Source of the DNA: Thuidium tamariscinum
Taxonomy: Eukaryota > Streptophyta > Bryopsida > Hypnales > Thuidiaceae
Direction: 5' to 3'
NCBI GenBank assembly: GCA_947034885.2
Contig: OX344754.2
Coordinates: forward strand, 20,912,501-20,976,500
DNA length: 64,000 nucleotides
Positions 1-12,675 of this stretch are shown piece after piece. A program made the position numbers and the translations under genes. The notes under the pieces were generated by a model, which saw only the letters and a program-made list of their open reading frames with translations, was not told where the DNA came from and ran no database searches. Each line of letters opens with the position of its first letter. The stretch's first letter is position 1.

Positions 1-215
1 TATTTCCAATCAAGCAAGAACATTGAAATTTGTAATTTTTTTCATAGAGAAGACTTTGGTTGAGGAGAATAATTGATTCTTATCCTATATCTAGTCAATG
101 AGACAGTGACATAGCTGCTTTTGACATTGGACTTTGAATTCTTTTTGGTTGAATTCAGCTTGAATTATGGCATCTCCATTATGGATGCTAATGTTGAATG
201 TGTTTGCACGGACAG

Positions 216-1321
216 ATGCGTGATGTGCCGTGCTGAAGCGCATCAACTGTACAGCAGGAAACCTATTTTTGATGCAATGGGCATTCAGTTAGTTGTCTGC
301 CTCAACGATCACATTGAGAGTGAGGTAACTTGCCTTCTCTCCTCTTCTCCTTACTTCCAAGGGATCCAGTTTCTTATCCCATTTTGATATGGAGCCACCA
401 AGGATGAGGTGAATTGGATTTAGGTATCTAAAATTATTTTGGTCTCCCCCAAATTCTGTCATGTATGGGAGTTTTGAAGTAAGAAGAAGAAGCATCACAT
501 TGGAATACTCTTCATCTTTACTCATGGTGCAACAGGGATGGAAAGTAATCAAGACTTAGTGGATGGTGTAAGTCATTTTGACGACAATTCAAAGTTACAC
601 TTGTATGATGTTGTGTTGTAATGTTTCCTCAAGTATTGATTTTGAAAATTCACGAAATTACAAATGTTACAAGAATTGCAATAAATCTTTGAAAAATCTA
701 TTTTCTATTTTGAGAATTCATGATTTCCTTTTGCCTACAAGGGAAAAGAAAGCTGAATTGTTATTTTGAACTCTATGAATGCATGGATAAGTTGAAATGA
801 ACAATTTTAGATAGTGTACATTAGAACAAGTCACTTGTAAACTTGTTGGTTGGTTGTGTAGTATGATACCGATGTATTTTCAGGACTGATGATAATGCTT
901 GCAGTTGAAGGCATTTTGGCCTCGATATTGGGGTGGCATGGTGGTTGTGGATGAGCGGAAGGGCTTCTTTAAAGCACTAGGCCAAGGCAAGGTGCGTCGG
1001 GAGAATTATTTGACTGGCTTTTTCTTCAATCCAACTTCCCTTGCCAACTTCAAGCGTGCTTCTTCTACAGGCATGGCATGGAACACCAATGGCCATGGCA
1101 CCATCAAGGGCGGCTTGTACATTATCCGTGCTGGAAGCAATGGTGTGGCATACCAATTTGCGGAGCGCAATTTTGGAGATTGTGCTCCTCTGGAAGAAGT
1201 GCTACAAGCTTGTACTGACATCACAAAGGTTCAAATGAAAACTCTTCCTTTGAATTCTCATCCATCCAAAATACTATATCCTACATTAACTTCAATCTTG
1301 CCTATAGAGGCAAAAAATTAA
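216..1321 (+). CDS. PRXL2: Peroxiredoxin-like 2 (PRXL2/FAM213, SelU family) protein, 3' part of gene, two exons
   Basis: Two exons are seen. The first, 216-324, follows an AG at 214-215, enters with one base that completes a codon, and ends in phase 0 at GAG|GTAACT. The second, 905-1321, follows GCAG at 901-904 and runs to TAA. The peptide starts at CVMCRAEA, the redox CxxC of this thioredoxin-fold family (a selenocysteine replaces the first Cys in some SelU members), continues to DHIESE, crosses the splice into LKAFWPRYWGG and VVVDERKGFF, then shows the family blocks GTIKGGLYIIRAG, FAERNFGDCAPLEEVLQAC. Family members are thiol antioxidant-type proteins; substrate is not known for this one. 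The N-terminal part, including the strand before the CxxC, lies upstream of the window. An earlier acceptor (AG at 157-158) is possible but would place residues unlike the family before the CxxC. About 30 residues after LEEVLQACTDI are not family-like, so a weak donor AAG|GTTCAA near 1227 or simple C-terminal divergence is possible. Confidence 0.8.
325..904 (+). other. Intron of the PRXL2-like gene
   Basis: The 580-bp interval starts GTAACT and ends TTGCAG, is AT-rich and has stops in all forward frames. Joining the flanking exons keeps the PRXL2 frame in phase 0. Sequence 1-215 upstream of the CxxC exon is likewise read as intron. Confidence 0.75.
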
Positions 1322-4300
1322 TGGACAATGTACTATATGAACCCCTACTAAGAATCCAAGCTAACAATTAGTAAGCCCACTTTGAATCTAAAATCAATCA
1401 TTGTTTTTCAACATACATTTCTAATGCTCAAAGTTGTAAAGTGCTATTTTCTCTTCTTTTTTGAACTTGTTATTATTGTATTTGAAGTTTTGGATCTAAT
1501 TTAGAATTTGGAAGTGGCATGTTTTGGGTTAAGAATTGTTTTGTAATGGTGCTTATTGGACCACTAGCCTAACTTTGGCCTTATTCTTTCCCTTGATGTG
1601 ATGCAGAGACAAGGGATGCAAAGATAATGATGTGATTCTATTTGCTCCTATTTCAATGAGCTATTGTTTTTCTTAAGCATTTTTGTGCTTATGCTTTCTT
1701 AGTGATGATGGTCAAAAGATTGTTTGAATTAGTGTAGAATTTGTACAATATGTAGTTGCTTAAGTAAGGCATAGAGTGACCCTTTAAGCCCACTAAGCTA
1801 GGTGTATACATTACCATCTGTGCTTGGTTGATTATTAGCACATTAGAATATGGTATATTCCTAGTAAATTTTTGTTCTGTATACGCAAATAAGACATATC
1901 ACTTCTCTGATGGCAATATGACTACATTCTATATCAAATATGTTAGTGTTTGAATTATGGAAAGTAATTGTGGATAAATTGTCTAAAGAAGAATTTCAAA
2001 ATATGAAGATTTATCTATATTGGATGTTGTATTCATCTACTACATGGGTGAATTTGTGAGTCCAAACTATATGTTTCTTTTTATCACATGAAAGAAGAAT
2101 TTCTTCATACTAATGTATTAGTTAAATGTGAAAGAACATCATGTTTCTCTTCAAGGCAAGTTTCTAAAGTCCTTAACTCTACTTTGCAACTTTATGCAAT
2201 TTTAAGACTTTTAAAATTATAGTTAACTCTTCTTTTATCTTATCTTGAAAATTTACCCCTATGTCCTACATTACACAAATGAGTGATCTTAATCTTATGT
2301 ATGTGATTTTTTAAGCTAGACAATGTGTAGGATTCCAAATATGCAATCAAAAGTGTACAAAAATGATTTAGAATGAGAATTTTGATATTTTGCATTGACC
2401 ATGTTCAAACGACATTTCAATAAATATAAATCTCTTTCAAAGGAAATTATAGAATTATAGAAGTGAATTGAAGACTTTTGGGATTTTGTGATACCAAAAG
2501 AATATATGAGGTTGTATAATAGTATGCTTAAGTAGCTCCACTTTGTTTTAGATACTAAACGTGAGTGGATAATTGTTAGATTGAAGTTTGCAATCATGTC
2601 CAAAATTGAGTTTGTGAAAATGGTTTAGGTTGAATATATTTTCTTTGTACATATTAATACATAATCAATTTTTTTCCAACAAATTATATCCTATTTGAAC
2701 TACAATACTTGTAATTAATATATGATTTGTAATATAATTTTACCAATTGTTCTATATTATTTTTTGAATTTAGAGTTTTGAATCTCAAACTCTATATTAG
2801 AATTTAAGTTTATTTTAGTAGCATAAAGACAATTGCCTCTATCTATAGTGACTATAGTGGGTTTTCAATTGATATAAGGATCATTTTAAGGTTCTAATTT
2901 GAGCAAAGACTATCGAAAAACAATTTATTTTAAAACCATTACTAAAAGAATTGTAAATTTTATACATATTGAACTATAAATTTAGAATAATATGAATTTC
3001 CACCAAAAGTAGACCAAGGTCAAGTTGAAAATTAAGCAATACAAATGACCAAACTATATCAAATTTTTTTGTATTATTTAATATAATTAATATAAATACT
3101 AAAAATCTCTTAACAACTAGCTACATATATTTAAATGTAATACAAGTTTCAACTTAATTAATCTATAGCAGATCTTAGAGATATATATGCTAACTAGAAA
3201 TGAGTTTCATCTAAAGTAAGTTAATGTATTTTAATTTTAGAGTTAAAAATAAAGCCTTCTAAATTTATTTAAAATGATTTTTTAAAAACTAGTAAAAAAG
3301 GGGGAAAAAAGACCATGAGAAAGATTTGAATTGTTCAAAGTTTACAAAATAGAATGTGTATAGGTGTATTGGTATGGTATGGGCTATTCGAGGGGCTATA
3401 TAGAGTCCATGTTGACTTTGCTTGTACTAAGTACTATAGTTGGACTACTGGCATATTGCAAGGCTCATAATTTGAAGTTTATGTATGTCTTTTCACATCG
3501 CTTCTACCATTCTATTCCACGCTATATATAAAAGACAACATATAAACCTGTGTATGACTCTCCATTGCTTTCAAGTAGTCTCTAATGCAAGGTCAAACTA
3601 ATGTTGTAGTCTTGCGCCAAATAGATTGTCCTATAGTCACCTATCATTACTACTGAACAACCGAAATTTTTTTGGTAGGATATTATATAATACAACGATG
3701 ATGATTGTTTGAATAGGCACTTCAAGTTGATCATGAGGTTCAAATTTTACTTTGATTGGATATGAAGATGTCAAAAGATTTTGCATGAATTTTCACAAGA
3801 TGTTTTTTTTGTGAATTCATTAGATTTCTTACTACACATTTATCCTATAAGTAGGGGTCTGAAATAAAGAGTTAGTATCCCTACAAGTATATTTGATTTT
3901 GTAAAATATAATATAATATAATAATTGAATGTGTGTAAGTTAAAATTGTGTGACTTTCATATGTTAATTTCACACATATTATTACGATAATTAATAAAGT
4001 AGAAAAGAAATCTTACAATGCCATACTCATGCACCAATTAAGAATTCCTACTTGATAAACACATGTGAAATACTCTTGTTCATTAAAAATGTGAAATTTT
4101 AACTCAATTATGATTAAAATGACCAAATTGAATTTGGAAATGACCTTTGACAAGACCTTTAGTCCACCCTGAAGGGATTTATTTATGTGGTGGGGACTAT
4201 TTAAATTGTAACCAATCCTGTTCCTTTTCATCCAAAAATTAAGCCTAACGAATTTCGGTGGAGGCGGGAACTTTAAATCTACTAACCCCACGAGACCAGA
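1322..4300. other. 3' UTR followed by AT-rich intergenic sequence
   Basis: The first few hundred bases are probably the 3' UTR of the PRXL2-like gene. The rest is AT-rich with only short chance ORFs (longest about 95 codons, no recognisable motif). I see no RNA gene and no inverted-end element here. Confidence 0.5.
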
Positions 4301-4369
4301 GTAACTGAAATGTAACGATACCGTAGATTTCAGCCACCCTCAAGGTGGACTAGAAGACTGTAAGTATGG

Positions 4370-5397
4370 ATGACAAGAGCACGAAGTTTTAGGGTTTAGC
4401 GTCAAGGTTAACGACGACTCTCAGACTCTGCCTCGGTTGTCGCTGCTATTTCTAATGGCGCTGGAGATCCCTACTCTGTTGTTGACTTCCGCCGTCTTTA
4501 ATAGCTAATCGTTAAGCAGCTTCTGATCTAAAGGATCGCTACAAACCAAGCGGGATTTTCTTATATATCCTCGTCGGTACAATTCACTCTGCGATCTGCA
4601 ATGCAGATTCATCTCGTCACTGGTCCTCCCGTTTTCTTGAGCCACGGTTGCTTGCTGCTGTAGCTTAAGATTGCGGATGCTTTAGGGGTACGTGGCAGTT
4701 GCTTTCTATAATTTTTTCTCCTTTGGCTTAAGAGTTGAGTTCCGTTTTGGGGTTGAATTTGGATTCTTAGAATCTATGGGCGTAGAATTTAAGGTCCGCG
4801 TTCGTGTTTCTTTCTAGTTTTCGTTCAAATTTTAACTTCAGGTTTTGAATGTGCGCATGTCCTGTTACATTTGTGTGTGTGTGTGTGTGCGCGCGCGAGG
4901 ATATCGATGTCTATTGAACCTCATATTCATTCATCTGTGGGATTCTTGTGAAATTTCCTCTGTTTAAGTCGCCCTTCTGAAACCTCAAATCCTTACGGTC
5001 TCAGTTTTTATTGCTTTGAGCAATTTTGGCGTTCTAATACACGCTATTGAACGAATGTGACAGTATTATCGTCTTAATTGATCGGGTTGTCTTTGTTTGG
5101 AGGGCGAGCAGGAAGGTGAATTGATGGCCTGCCGACAAGATACATTGGCGATGCGCTAGTCATATATAAGGCCAAATTCAAAGTAGAAGGGGTGTCTGGC
5201 TGGCAGCTTAGGAGGAGGAGGGTTTGTGAGGGTTTTGAAGCAGACCAGGAGCGTAGTGATTTCCACGGATTGCTATTGTCTCTATCTTGAGCATTATCGC
5301 TATAGCTGGTCAATGAGGGTTATAAGATACTTACACAGGTGTGAACGTTTGTCTTTTGGAAGTTTTGAATCTCAACCGGCAGGAGTTCCACGCAAAC
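4370..5397 (+). promoter_or_regulatory. Promoter/5' leader of the coiled-coil gene, with telo-box and probable leader intron
   Basis: Base composition rises in GC and CpG from about 4300 onwards, directly upstream of the coding start at 5398. A telo-box TTAGGGTTTA lies at 4389-4398, a motif common near transcription starts of plant housekeeping genes. No long ORF is present. An acceptor-like TTACACAG at 5332-5339, 59 bases before the ATG, suggests the leader is spliced, but I cannot fix the donor or the transcription start. A 26-base alternating TG/CG tract sits inside the leader at 4872-4897. Confidence 0.5.
4872..4897. repeat. Alternating (TG)n(CG)n tract
   Basis: An uninterrupted run of alternating pyrimidine and purine, about nine TG steps followed by CG steps, in the 5' leader of the downstream gene. 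Such tracts can adopt Z-DNA and are length-polymorphic. Confidence 0.9.
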
Positions 5398-8300
5398 ATG
5401 CGGGGCTCCCCGTCTCCCTTACAAGGACCGCATGGTTGGGAACCAGACCCTCGTCCGCTTGATTTGCACCATCAAGTCAACGGATCTTACTTTCAAAAAG
5501 CTGACGGTACATCAAGAATGAGAGGTGTAAGTACACCAGAGTCCCCTCCTACTCCTGAATATTTTCAACGGAGTCCAAGCTTTCCACCAGGCTTTGATAA
5601 CAGTCACCGAAATCAGCTGGGCTATAGCGAGATGCATTTTCAGGAATCCCTGGAGATCACCTCAGACAGGCCGTTTCTGCCTCGGAAAAGAGCTTCTCCC
5701 GATGGTCGTAAAGTTTCAGATCAGATTCCGAGAGTTCACAACCAGGGTACCAGGGGCGAATTGTGTGGCTCTTCACAAAACCTCCCTAAGAGCGTTAGAG
5801 GAAGGGACTGCGAAGCACCTGATGGAGATCTGACTGAGATACTACCCTCGAAAATGAGAAAGAAAAGAAAATTTAGCGCTCCTTCATCGAAGAGTACCCA
5901 ACCAGTTCATCCAGGTCTGCCTAAACCCTCCAATGTTTGTTGTCAGCTATCTATCAAGCTAGACGAACCTCAACGATGGAGCACAATAACTTGCAGTTCA
6001 GACCGTCATCAGTAGATCTTTGATACTGTTTACAGAATCGATAGGATTTAGTCTTGGTTTAGTGGTGGCCCTGGAGCCACACCCTATATCGTCATTTGTA
6101 TTTCTTTTTCGGGGTCCTCTGGAGTTATTAGTTCACAAGGGTTCCATGAGTGATAGCAAAGTTCTCCAATTTTTGTGTAGGATATGGTGAGTATTTGTTA
6201 TTTTAGACTTAGGGTCCGCGTGCACCAAGTTAGCTATCTGGGGTATTAAGGTCCATTAGCTAGTGGGGAGTTCACTAACCTATTGTTTGCCTGCAATAGT
6301 ATGGTAAGTAATGGGCAATTAAGCTTTCCAATTAGCTGACCACTGCAAATTGGTTGGTGCGGAAGAATTTAGCATTTCAAAGCATTGTTATAGGTATTGC
6401 TAATTTATTTTTCCAAAGTCGGGGAGTTAAGTAGTTTAAGAAAACGAATGTAAAGTCATTGTAAGTTCGTTAGCGGGAGTTAGCAAATTGTTACTAAATG
6501 TCCGCACGGCCCAAACTCTAGTTACTTAAAATTACTGCTTGGATTGAGCGGGTAAGGTCTTAGTTGTTCAATGCTTATCGTTTGGCAGCAGTTTTTTGCA
6601 TCCCTTGTTAGCATGCTACTGGTGCGTACATTCCATTTTCAACTGAGCACTATTTGGAATTTCGCAAATTTCAGAAGCCAAATTCTAGATTTCTTAGATT
6701 TCATCTGACCAACTTCACATATATAATTTGTATGCAGATACCAATGTATCATTATCATCATTTGAGGAAGAAATGCCACCAAGCATACTAGGCAAACCTC
6801 CTGTCCCTCGCTCTGTTGGAGCTACAGTACAGAAATCTTCCTCTGATAGTTTTGAGCGGGCTACAGAAGTTTGCCAAAAATTATGGGAAGACCTCAATTC
6901 GGCAATGCAGCAGCGAGAAAGGTACACGAATTCCTTGATTTGGTGTCTCTCTGACGATAACCCATGATCCGAAGAGCTTTGGTTGGTTTCAGATGATTTT
7001 TTGGGTCTCAAGAATAATGAACCTGTGTAATTTGCAGAGCTTTGAGGCAAAAAGAGCAGAGCTTTACGCAAAGCGCTATCAGCAAAGAAGCTCTGGAGGA
7101 AGAGAAGAAACAAGCTACTGCTATGAAGAATGAAATCATGGAAGAACGGAGGAAATTGGAAGAGGAGGTAAAACTCGTTGCTCAAGCTGATCATAGATTA
7201 AAGAATTATGCAGAAAATGTTGACATTCAGTGAAATTATTCGATTTCAGTCGAAACCTCCATATATTGTACATATTTTGGATGAACTATAGTCTTAGATG
7301 TTCGACTGAGGGCTCCATGAAATGTCATATTCAGTAGACTCGGTCATTACATACCAAATGCAATCACCTTAAACAAATTTTGATTTTAGCCATCGCAAAG
7401 CATGGTTGAAGAAATTGTTTGCAGATGCCTCCACAGTAGTAAGCTAATCATGCGGTAATTTCTATGAAAGATCTGCTGAGCATATGGCTATTTGTTTGCC
7501 TCTTCTGGGTCGTTTAGAGGCCTTGCTTACGGTATTTTTTGGAGGTGAGCAGGCAAAAAGAATAAGGGAGGAGAAGGATGCCATGGAACGCACAAGCACT
7601 GAGATCGCTCTGCAGGTTTCTGTCATGATAATCTATTCACCATAAAAGCAATGGAATGCTTCTTTTCCATTCCATGTCCTCTGACTTATCTCCCATGCCT
7701 GCCCTTGAATGTGACTATCATTCCTTGTGTCCACTCCGTTCTTGCATGACCAGCATAAATGTGTAGATTTACAGCTTTCGCTTTTAAACGATGTACATGC
7801 TTTTTTAAACTTATGAAAATGTGAGTTTCACAGGAGCTCTAATTGCATGGCGGTGTGGTTTGCAGATGGTTGAACTTAAGCAAGTACAGAAGCAGCTTGA
7901 AAAAGAGAAGGTGCTTAACTGAATTCTGGCTCTGTAGGCTGAGGATCTAATTGTTATTGACGAGGAGTCGAGCATTTAGTGGTATTGATGATAAATATTT
8001 ACCAAACTATGAGACTCTATTGACTCTATGTGCATGAAAACGCTCTATGGTATCTTTCTGAAATTTTAATAGTTTGTTTTCTTCTTACACGGTTGATTCA
8101 TTATGGCTGCATTTAGATCATTTACTTTTCTCTTTCACTTTATTCTACAGGCTACTCTTCTTGCACTAAAAGCAGATCTGTCTGCCAAGGAGAGAAATTT
8201 GCAAGAGCAGGATTGTGTTGAAGCTGCTGTAACCGCACCACTTGGTACAGTCAAGACAGAATTAGAGGAGCCAGTAACTATTCCTTGTAGAAATTGCGGT

Positions 8301-11300
8301 AAAGGTTGTACCCGTGAATCGGACGCAAGACCAAGAAACATTCAAAATCAAGAACCGGAAATGGCCAGGATTAATCTCTCCGTTTCAAAATTCTTGCCTG
8401 TGGCCACTAATAGAAACTTCGAAGCTGTGAAAGTTGAGTTTGTGACTTCAGGAAGTGATGCTGCTCCTCGAGATGAAAGCAGACTTGATGGCAATTCCAG
8501 TAAGTGCATATATCCTGCCAATGCAGAGTTTTAAAGTTATTTCCTTTGTGGTCATTTAAGTGTGGTCGGGATTGCTATTATATTGATAGTATTGAAGAGC
8601 ACCAGTGAGGAGGGGTGGTTTAAGCTGTAGAATACAGGTCGTTGAGTAGTTTTGTATACTCATGGAATTTAAATATCATGCTGCGAATAGAAATAACCCT
8701 TTAACCATAATCTTAATAAGACATGAAACATCTTTACTGTACAAAACCGTCTAGTATAGACTGCATGATTCTGAAAGACTTCTCAGTTTGTTTTTCAGGT
8801 GAGGATAACATGGATGACCTCCCATTGGCCCATAGACTGAAACCCCAACGGGTGGAGAAAAGAAGAGAAAAAAGGAGAGTGGAGGAGAAAACAATGCAAC
8901 AGGAGGATTCAAACATGGAATCATCAAGAAGACGCAAGTCACTGCCTCACGACACTCATATGAAGAAAAATAACGTGTACGCGTTTATGACTGAACTATA
9001 TCTTCTTTATAGCGTTTTTTGGTACTGATACTTAAGTCACAGTATTTTCTGGTGGGATGAAGGATCTTTGTAACGTAAGGCTCTAGTTTGTAGACTTTTA
9101 AGAGAAATCGGACACATTTTGGGGGGGTCTTTGTTGAGTTGATATGAGTTCTGTTGCGTTGTATGTTGAGATCGTTGCCGGGACTAATTATAACTACCTG
9201 GATGCGTAATGGGCGACTCATTTGTTGTAAGGTACAGGACACTATTTGCGTCACTTATAGGTATTTTGATATATGTAGGAGTGTGATTTGGGGGGATGTA
9301 TATCGTTGTGGAGAGATCTTTGAGTACAAGAGCCAGGTCTGTCGAGGTCAAATTTTTATCTTTATGTGTGAATTTCTTCAGCAATTTCAAGGTGGGAGTT
9401 TGTAAACCACCACAAGTGACAGTAGACAACCCCATTTCATTCAATGCTGAGTGATCATAGACATTAGCCAGGTCATGCCTGCACCAGTTGCTAATAAGTC
9501 CAACCAAGTGTATGAATAAATTAGTTGGTAGTTGGTAGCGAGGGTCGGTATAGGAGACCGGATCAGGTCCCCAACGGTTTTATTATCCTCAGTATTTTTT
9601 GAGGACAGATTCAGAGGGAGATTAAAGAGTATTGTCTCCTTCAGGGAATAAGAAACTTTGATCACGTTTGAGACACATTATTTTGCTTTTCTGGACATGC
9701 AGAGCGATTGAAGTTGCGCTTCAGGAAGATGCACCTGGTCTTCTGGAGGTAAATTTTTTCTGTTTCCTTGTTTCTCAAGGTTGTTTTGCATTGTTAGGCG
9801 TTAGGATCCAGGTCTCAAGAGCATACGTATCGTCAGTTTAATCTCGTAGAGAAATTAAGATGAAACTCCCCACGACTTCAGAATGTTTTGTCCCAAATAG
9901 CACCACCGCCAGCGTTCTGATAAACCCTTTGGTGTTAGTGTGCTTGGTCAACCTAGGCCTTTAATTACCTTAGCATAATAATAATTTATGAGTACTAATT
10001 TGTCATCAGCGCGAGTGTCGCATATTTTCTTTGTTTCGGGCAATTGCCCTTGTTGTCTTCTGGTATACCTATTTTCTTGCGTGGACTCCTCTGTTCAAAT
10101 CACACTTTGTGAGCTGAAGTCGCTGCTATTTTCATCATTGAAACCTTCCAATTGGTACCTATACATAGAAGTATACAATCTGACTGAAACACTTAATTTC
10201 GCAGCAATTGGAAGAGAAAGGGCTGCTTGAAGATATGAGTGTTTATCAGGATATGGGCTCTGATAATTCGAGGGCTAGTGAGAGCCCTGCAAACGAGTTT
10301 GAACAACTTGAGGGTGTTGTTGGCAAGGTATGGTGCACGCTTCAAGTACTTGATGCTCTGTGGAATGTTGCAGCTCAATGTACTCATCTAGTATCTAAGC
10401 TCACTGCTTTTTGTATGTGTAGCTTTGGGGAGCAGGTGCAGGACTTGCAAAGGATCTTATACCTATTAAAGGACAAGGACAGGGGTCAGGCAACATGCCG
10501 AGTTACTGCCTTGCCTGTTTATTGTCGTTGATTGAGAAGGCATTTTTCTGGCCTATTTCCACGTTCTCTCTTCTTTGGCAGGCCTGGTTGTTTAATTAGC
10601 TAAGTAATCAATGTTCAGTGTGATGCTTAGATTATCTATGACGGTGTACATTGTGAAGGAATTTTAATCTCTAATTACGTTTGCAATCATTGTTGGATGA
10701 AGTTTTACAGGATAAACTTGTAGAGTGGAATTTAGAGGATTACAATTTCTGATGTTTGTCTGTTGAAATGGCAGACGAAATCACTGCGTAAGCGAAATTG
10801 GCCTGTGGAATGGGGCTGGTGTAGACGCTTGCGTGCATTTCTATTTGTTTTTGAAAAACATAATAGGTAATTTCCCAGTGAACCCTTCAATGCACACCGA
10901 GTTGCAGCAAGTTTATTTCAATGCTATCGACGATTTTTTGTGTTTATTGACTTCGTATGTGAACTAGTATATTGCATTGCAACTCGCATCTCTGTCAGAT
11001 CTTCCTTTCAGTCATGTTGTGGATCATATAGTTTTGTTTCCTCTGTTTTTATGGGTTTTGTATTGCCATTTGTAGGGTTGTACTTGAGCGCCCTGAGTAT
11101 GGATATGCCACATACTTTTTTGAGTTGGTTCAGCGATTACCTGTAAAATGGCAAGTGCAACGATTGATCACTGTCATGAGCGTCGCAGCAACTGGTCGTG
11201 CAGCTCTTCTGGAAAATCGTCAGCTAGTGGTAAACCAACCACTACAACATTGGATGATGTTTCCGTCTTTGCTTATCCTATCTCTTGGACAATCTGAGCA

Positions 11301-11944
11301 AGTGCAGTCATTTGAAGCATTGTTACGAGTTTCGCAACGCTCCATGGAAATACACCTAAACTGAAAATTACAAAGTCTACCTTGGAATCAAGTAGTCGAT
11401 TCTGATAACTTCCAAATCATGGTTCTATGATTCAAAAAAATGTAGGGCATGATTTCTTCTTCCTTTTTACACGTTTTGTTTTAGTGGGCTTCCTAAGTGA
11501 TTTATTTCAACTAGAGATAAGGAAGCGACCCTTTTAGCCATTTGTGCACTTAGGGATCAAGATACCTTACTCCCTAGGATTAATTCGTTTTATGAACACG
11601 AGGAGCTCCTGTGCTAAGAAACTGTTTCTTGGAAACAGGTGGGTACCGATCTCACGGACGAGGATGCAGCTATTTTGGAGGACTATGGATGGAACCGCAG
11701 CAGTGGATTGGGTTCGCTTCTCAATTTTTGCGATCGTGTGGTACATGACTACAATAAGGGGCAAGATCCAGCTGAGCTCGGAAACGATTGGAAGCAAAAA
11801 ATAGGGAAACTTCTCATGGATGGATATGATCAAGGCAGCATCTTGACAACTTCCATACCAAAGAAGTTGGAAAGGTTACTTGGAAGCAGTTTGAGTGATA
11901 TGGATTCCTGCTCAGGGTTGAATGCCAAGGCTGAGTCACTATGA
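5398..11944 (+). CDS. Plant-conserved nuclear-type coiled-coil protein of unknown function, 13 coding exons, 767 aa
   Basis: Exons: 5398-5914, 6738-6921, 7038-7167, 7553-7615, 7866-7910, 8151-8499, 8799-8976, 9703-9748, 10205-10327, 10423-10539, 10775-10866, 11076-11229, 11639-11944. They sum to 2304 bases, and all phases agree. The start is the ATG opening MRGSPSPLQG. Residues 1-172 are Pro/Ser-rich and look disordered, with a basic cluster KMRKKRKF at 152-159. Residues about 200-340 are Glu/Lys/Gln-rich coiled coil. CRNCGKGC (359-366) is a small Cys cluster. RVEKRREKRRVEEK (about 446-459) is a second basic signal. From residue 490 (AIEVALQEDAPGLLE) to about 755 lies a conserved domain with SYCLACLLSLIEK, RNWPVEWGWC, LERPEYGYATYFFELV, GLGSLLNFCDRVVHD and KIGKLLMDGYDQGSI. 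I recall these blocks from uncharacterised plant proteins but cannot name a function. The least certain junction is 5914|6738: another phase-1 donor at 5893|5894 would shorten the protein by 7 residues. Confidence 0.8.
10540..10774 (+). other. GC-AG intron in the coiled-coil gene
   Basis: The exon ends LSLIEK at GAGAAG, followed by GCATTT rather than GT; the acceptor is ATGGCAG. Removing 10540-10774 joins SLIEK to TKSLRKRNWPVEWGW in phase 0 without a gap in the conserved domain. No GT donor nearby keeps the frame and the motif. GC-AG introns are a known minor class, usually with an AG before the GC, as here. Confidence 0.7.
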
Positions 11945-12520
11945 TACTCAAAACCATGTACTATGAGTGTACCTATGTCACATTTGGAGATTCTCACAAC
12001 CAGATCAGGTCCAATCCACTATCTGAAGCATGGAATTTTGTACAGATCACGGGGAATCCTGACATTGCAGGGGCACGTAGTGAGGACCCATTCCAGCTGG
12101 AAATATCTTTGGAGAAGTGCTTTGTCAATTGCAGGTTTTAAGACGGCTGAAGGACTGCTGTCTAGTAGATAGAATGCTTATTGATGAAGAGTTCTTTTCG
12201 GGAACTTGGCACATCTTTCACTCTTTCCTTACGGAGATGTACACGCATGGAAACCCAAACTTTTGAGATCCCAGACAGTTTTTTGTAAATCTGCAGATTT
12301 CAGTACCTGTTTACAAAACTTTTCTCAAAACATTTGTAAATAGTAGACATGCATTTGGTAGTTTGGTGTGTTGAAATTGGAGCACACCCAATGGTGCACT
12401 TAGCAGTAGATTTTGTGTAGTGCAAGGCATACAATGGGAAAGTTTGTGCATTGTTGTGCATCATATTTATCACTACAGTATGTGGCATACCACACTGAGG
12501 GTACATTTGCATGGATGGAT
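11945..12520 (+). other. 3' UTR and downstream flank of the coiled-coil gene
   Basis: Sequence after the TGA at 11942-11944 has only short chance ORFs. Composition stays gene-like to about 12300 and then becomes AT-rich, so the mRNA probably ends in that interval. I could not fix a poly(A) site. Confidence 0.45.
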
Positions 12521-12527
12521 AGAGAGC

Positions 12528-12652
12528 AGAGAAGGCTTATAACAGTCTAACACCGGAGGCCGAGGTAGCCAGGGTTGGTGGAGTAGAGAAGGCTTAAAAT
12601 AGTCAAATACCGAAGACTTCATGTTACTGAGGTAGCCAAGGTTGGTGGAAGT
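12528..12652. repeat. Diverged tandem duplication, about 60 bp unit
   Basis: Two adjacent copies share AGAGAAGGCTTA near the start and GAGGTAGCCA(G/A)GGTTGGTGGA at the end, with a few-base insertion in the second. Each unit is 58-65 bp. Confidence 0.7.
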
Positions 12653-12675
12653 ATCTAGGGTCTACAAAGGGTAAA

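Noticed and set aside
121-387. Single ORF from 121 to 387 as a complete small protein
   Set aside because: Only the part from the CxxC to 324 matches the PRXL2 family; the ends are intron sequence around splice sites.
5341-6015. Reading the 224-codon ORF as a single-exon protein
   Set aside because: A phase-matched donor at 5914 (or 5893) joins it to 6738, and the remaining 12 exons stay in frame with a conserved domain.
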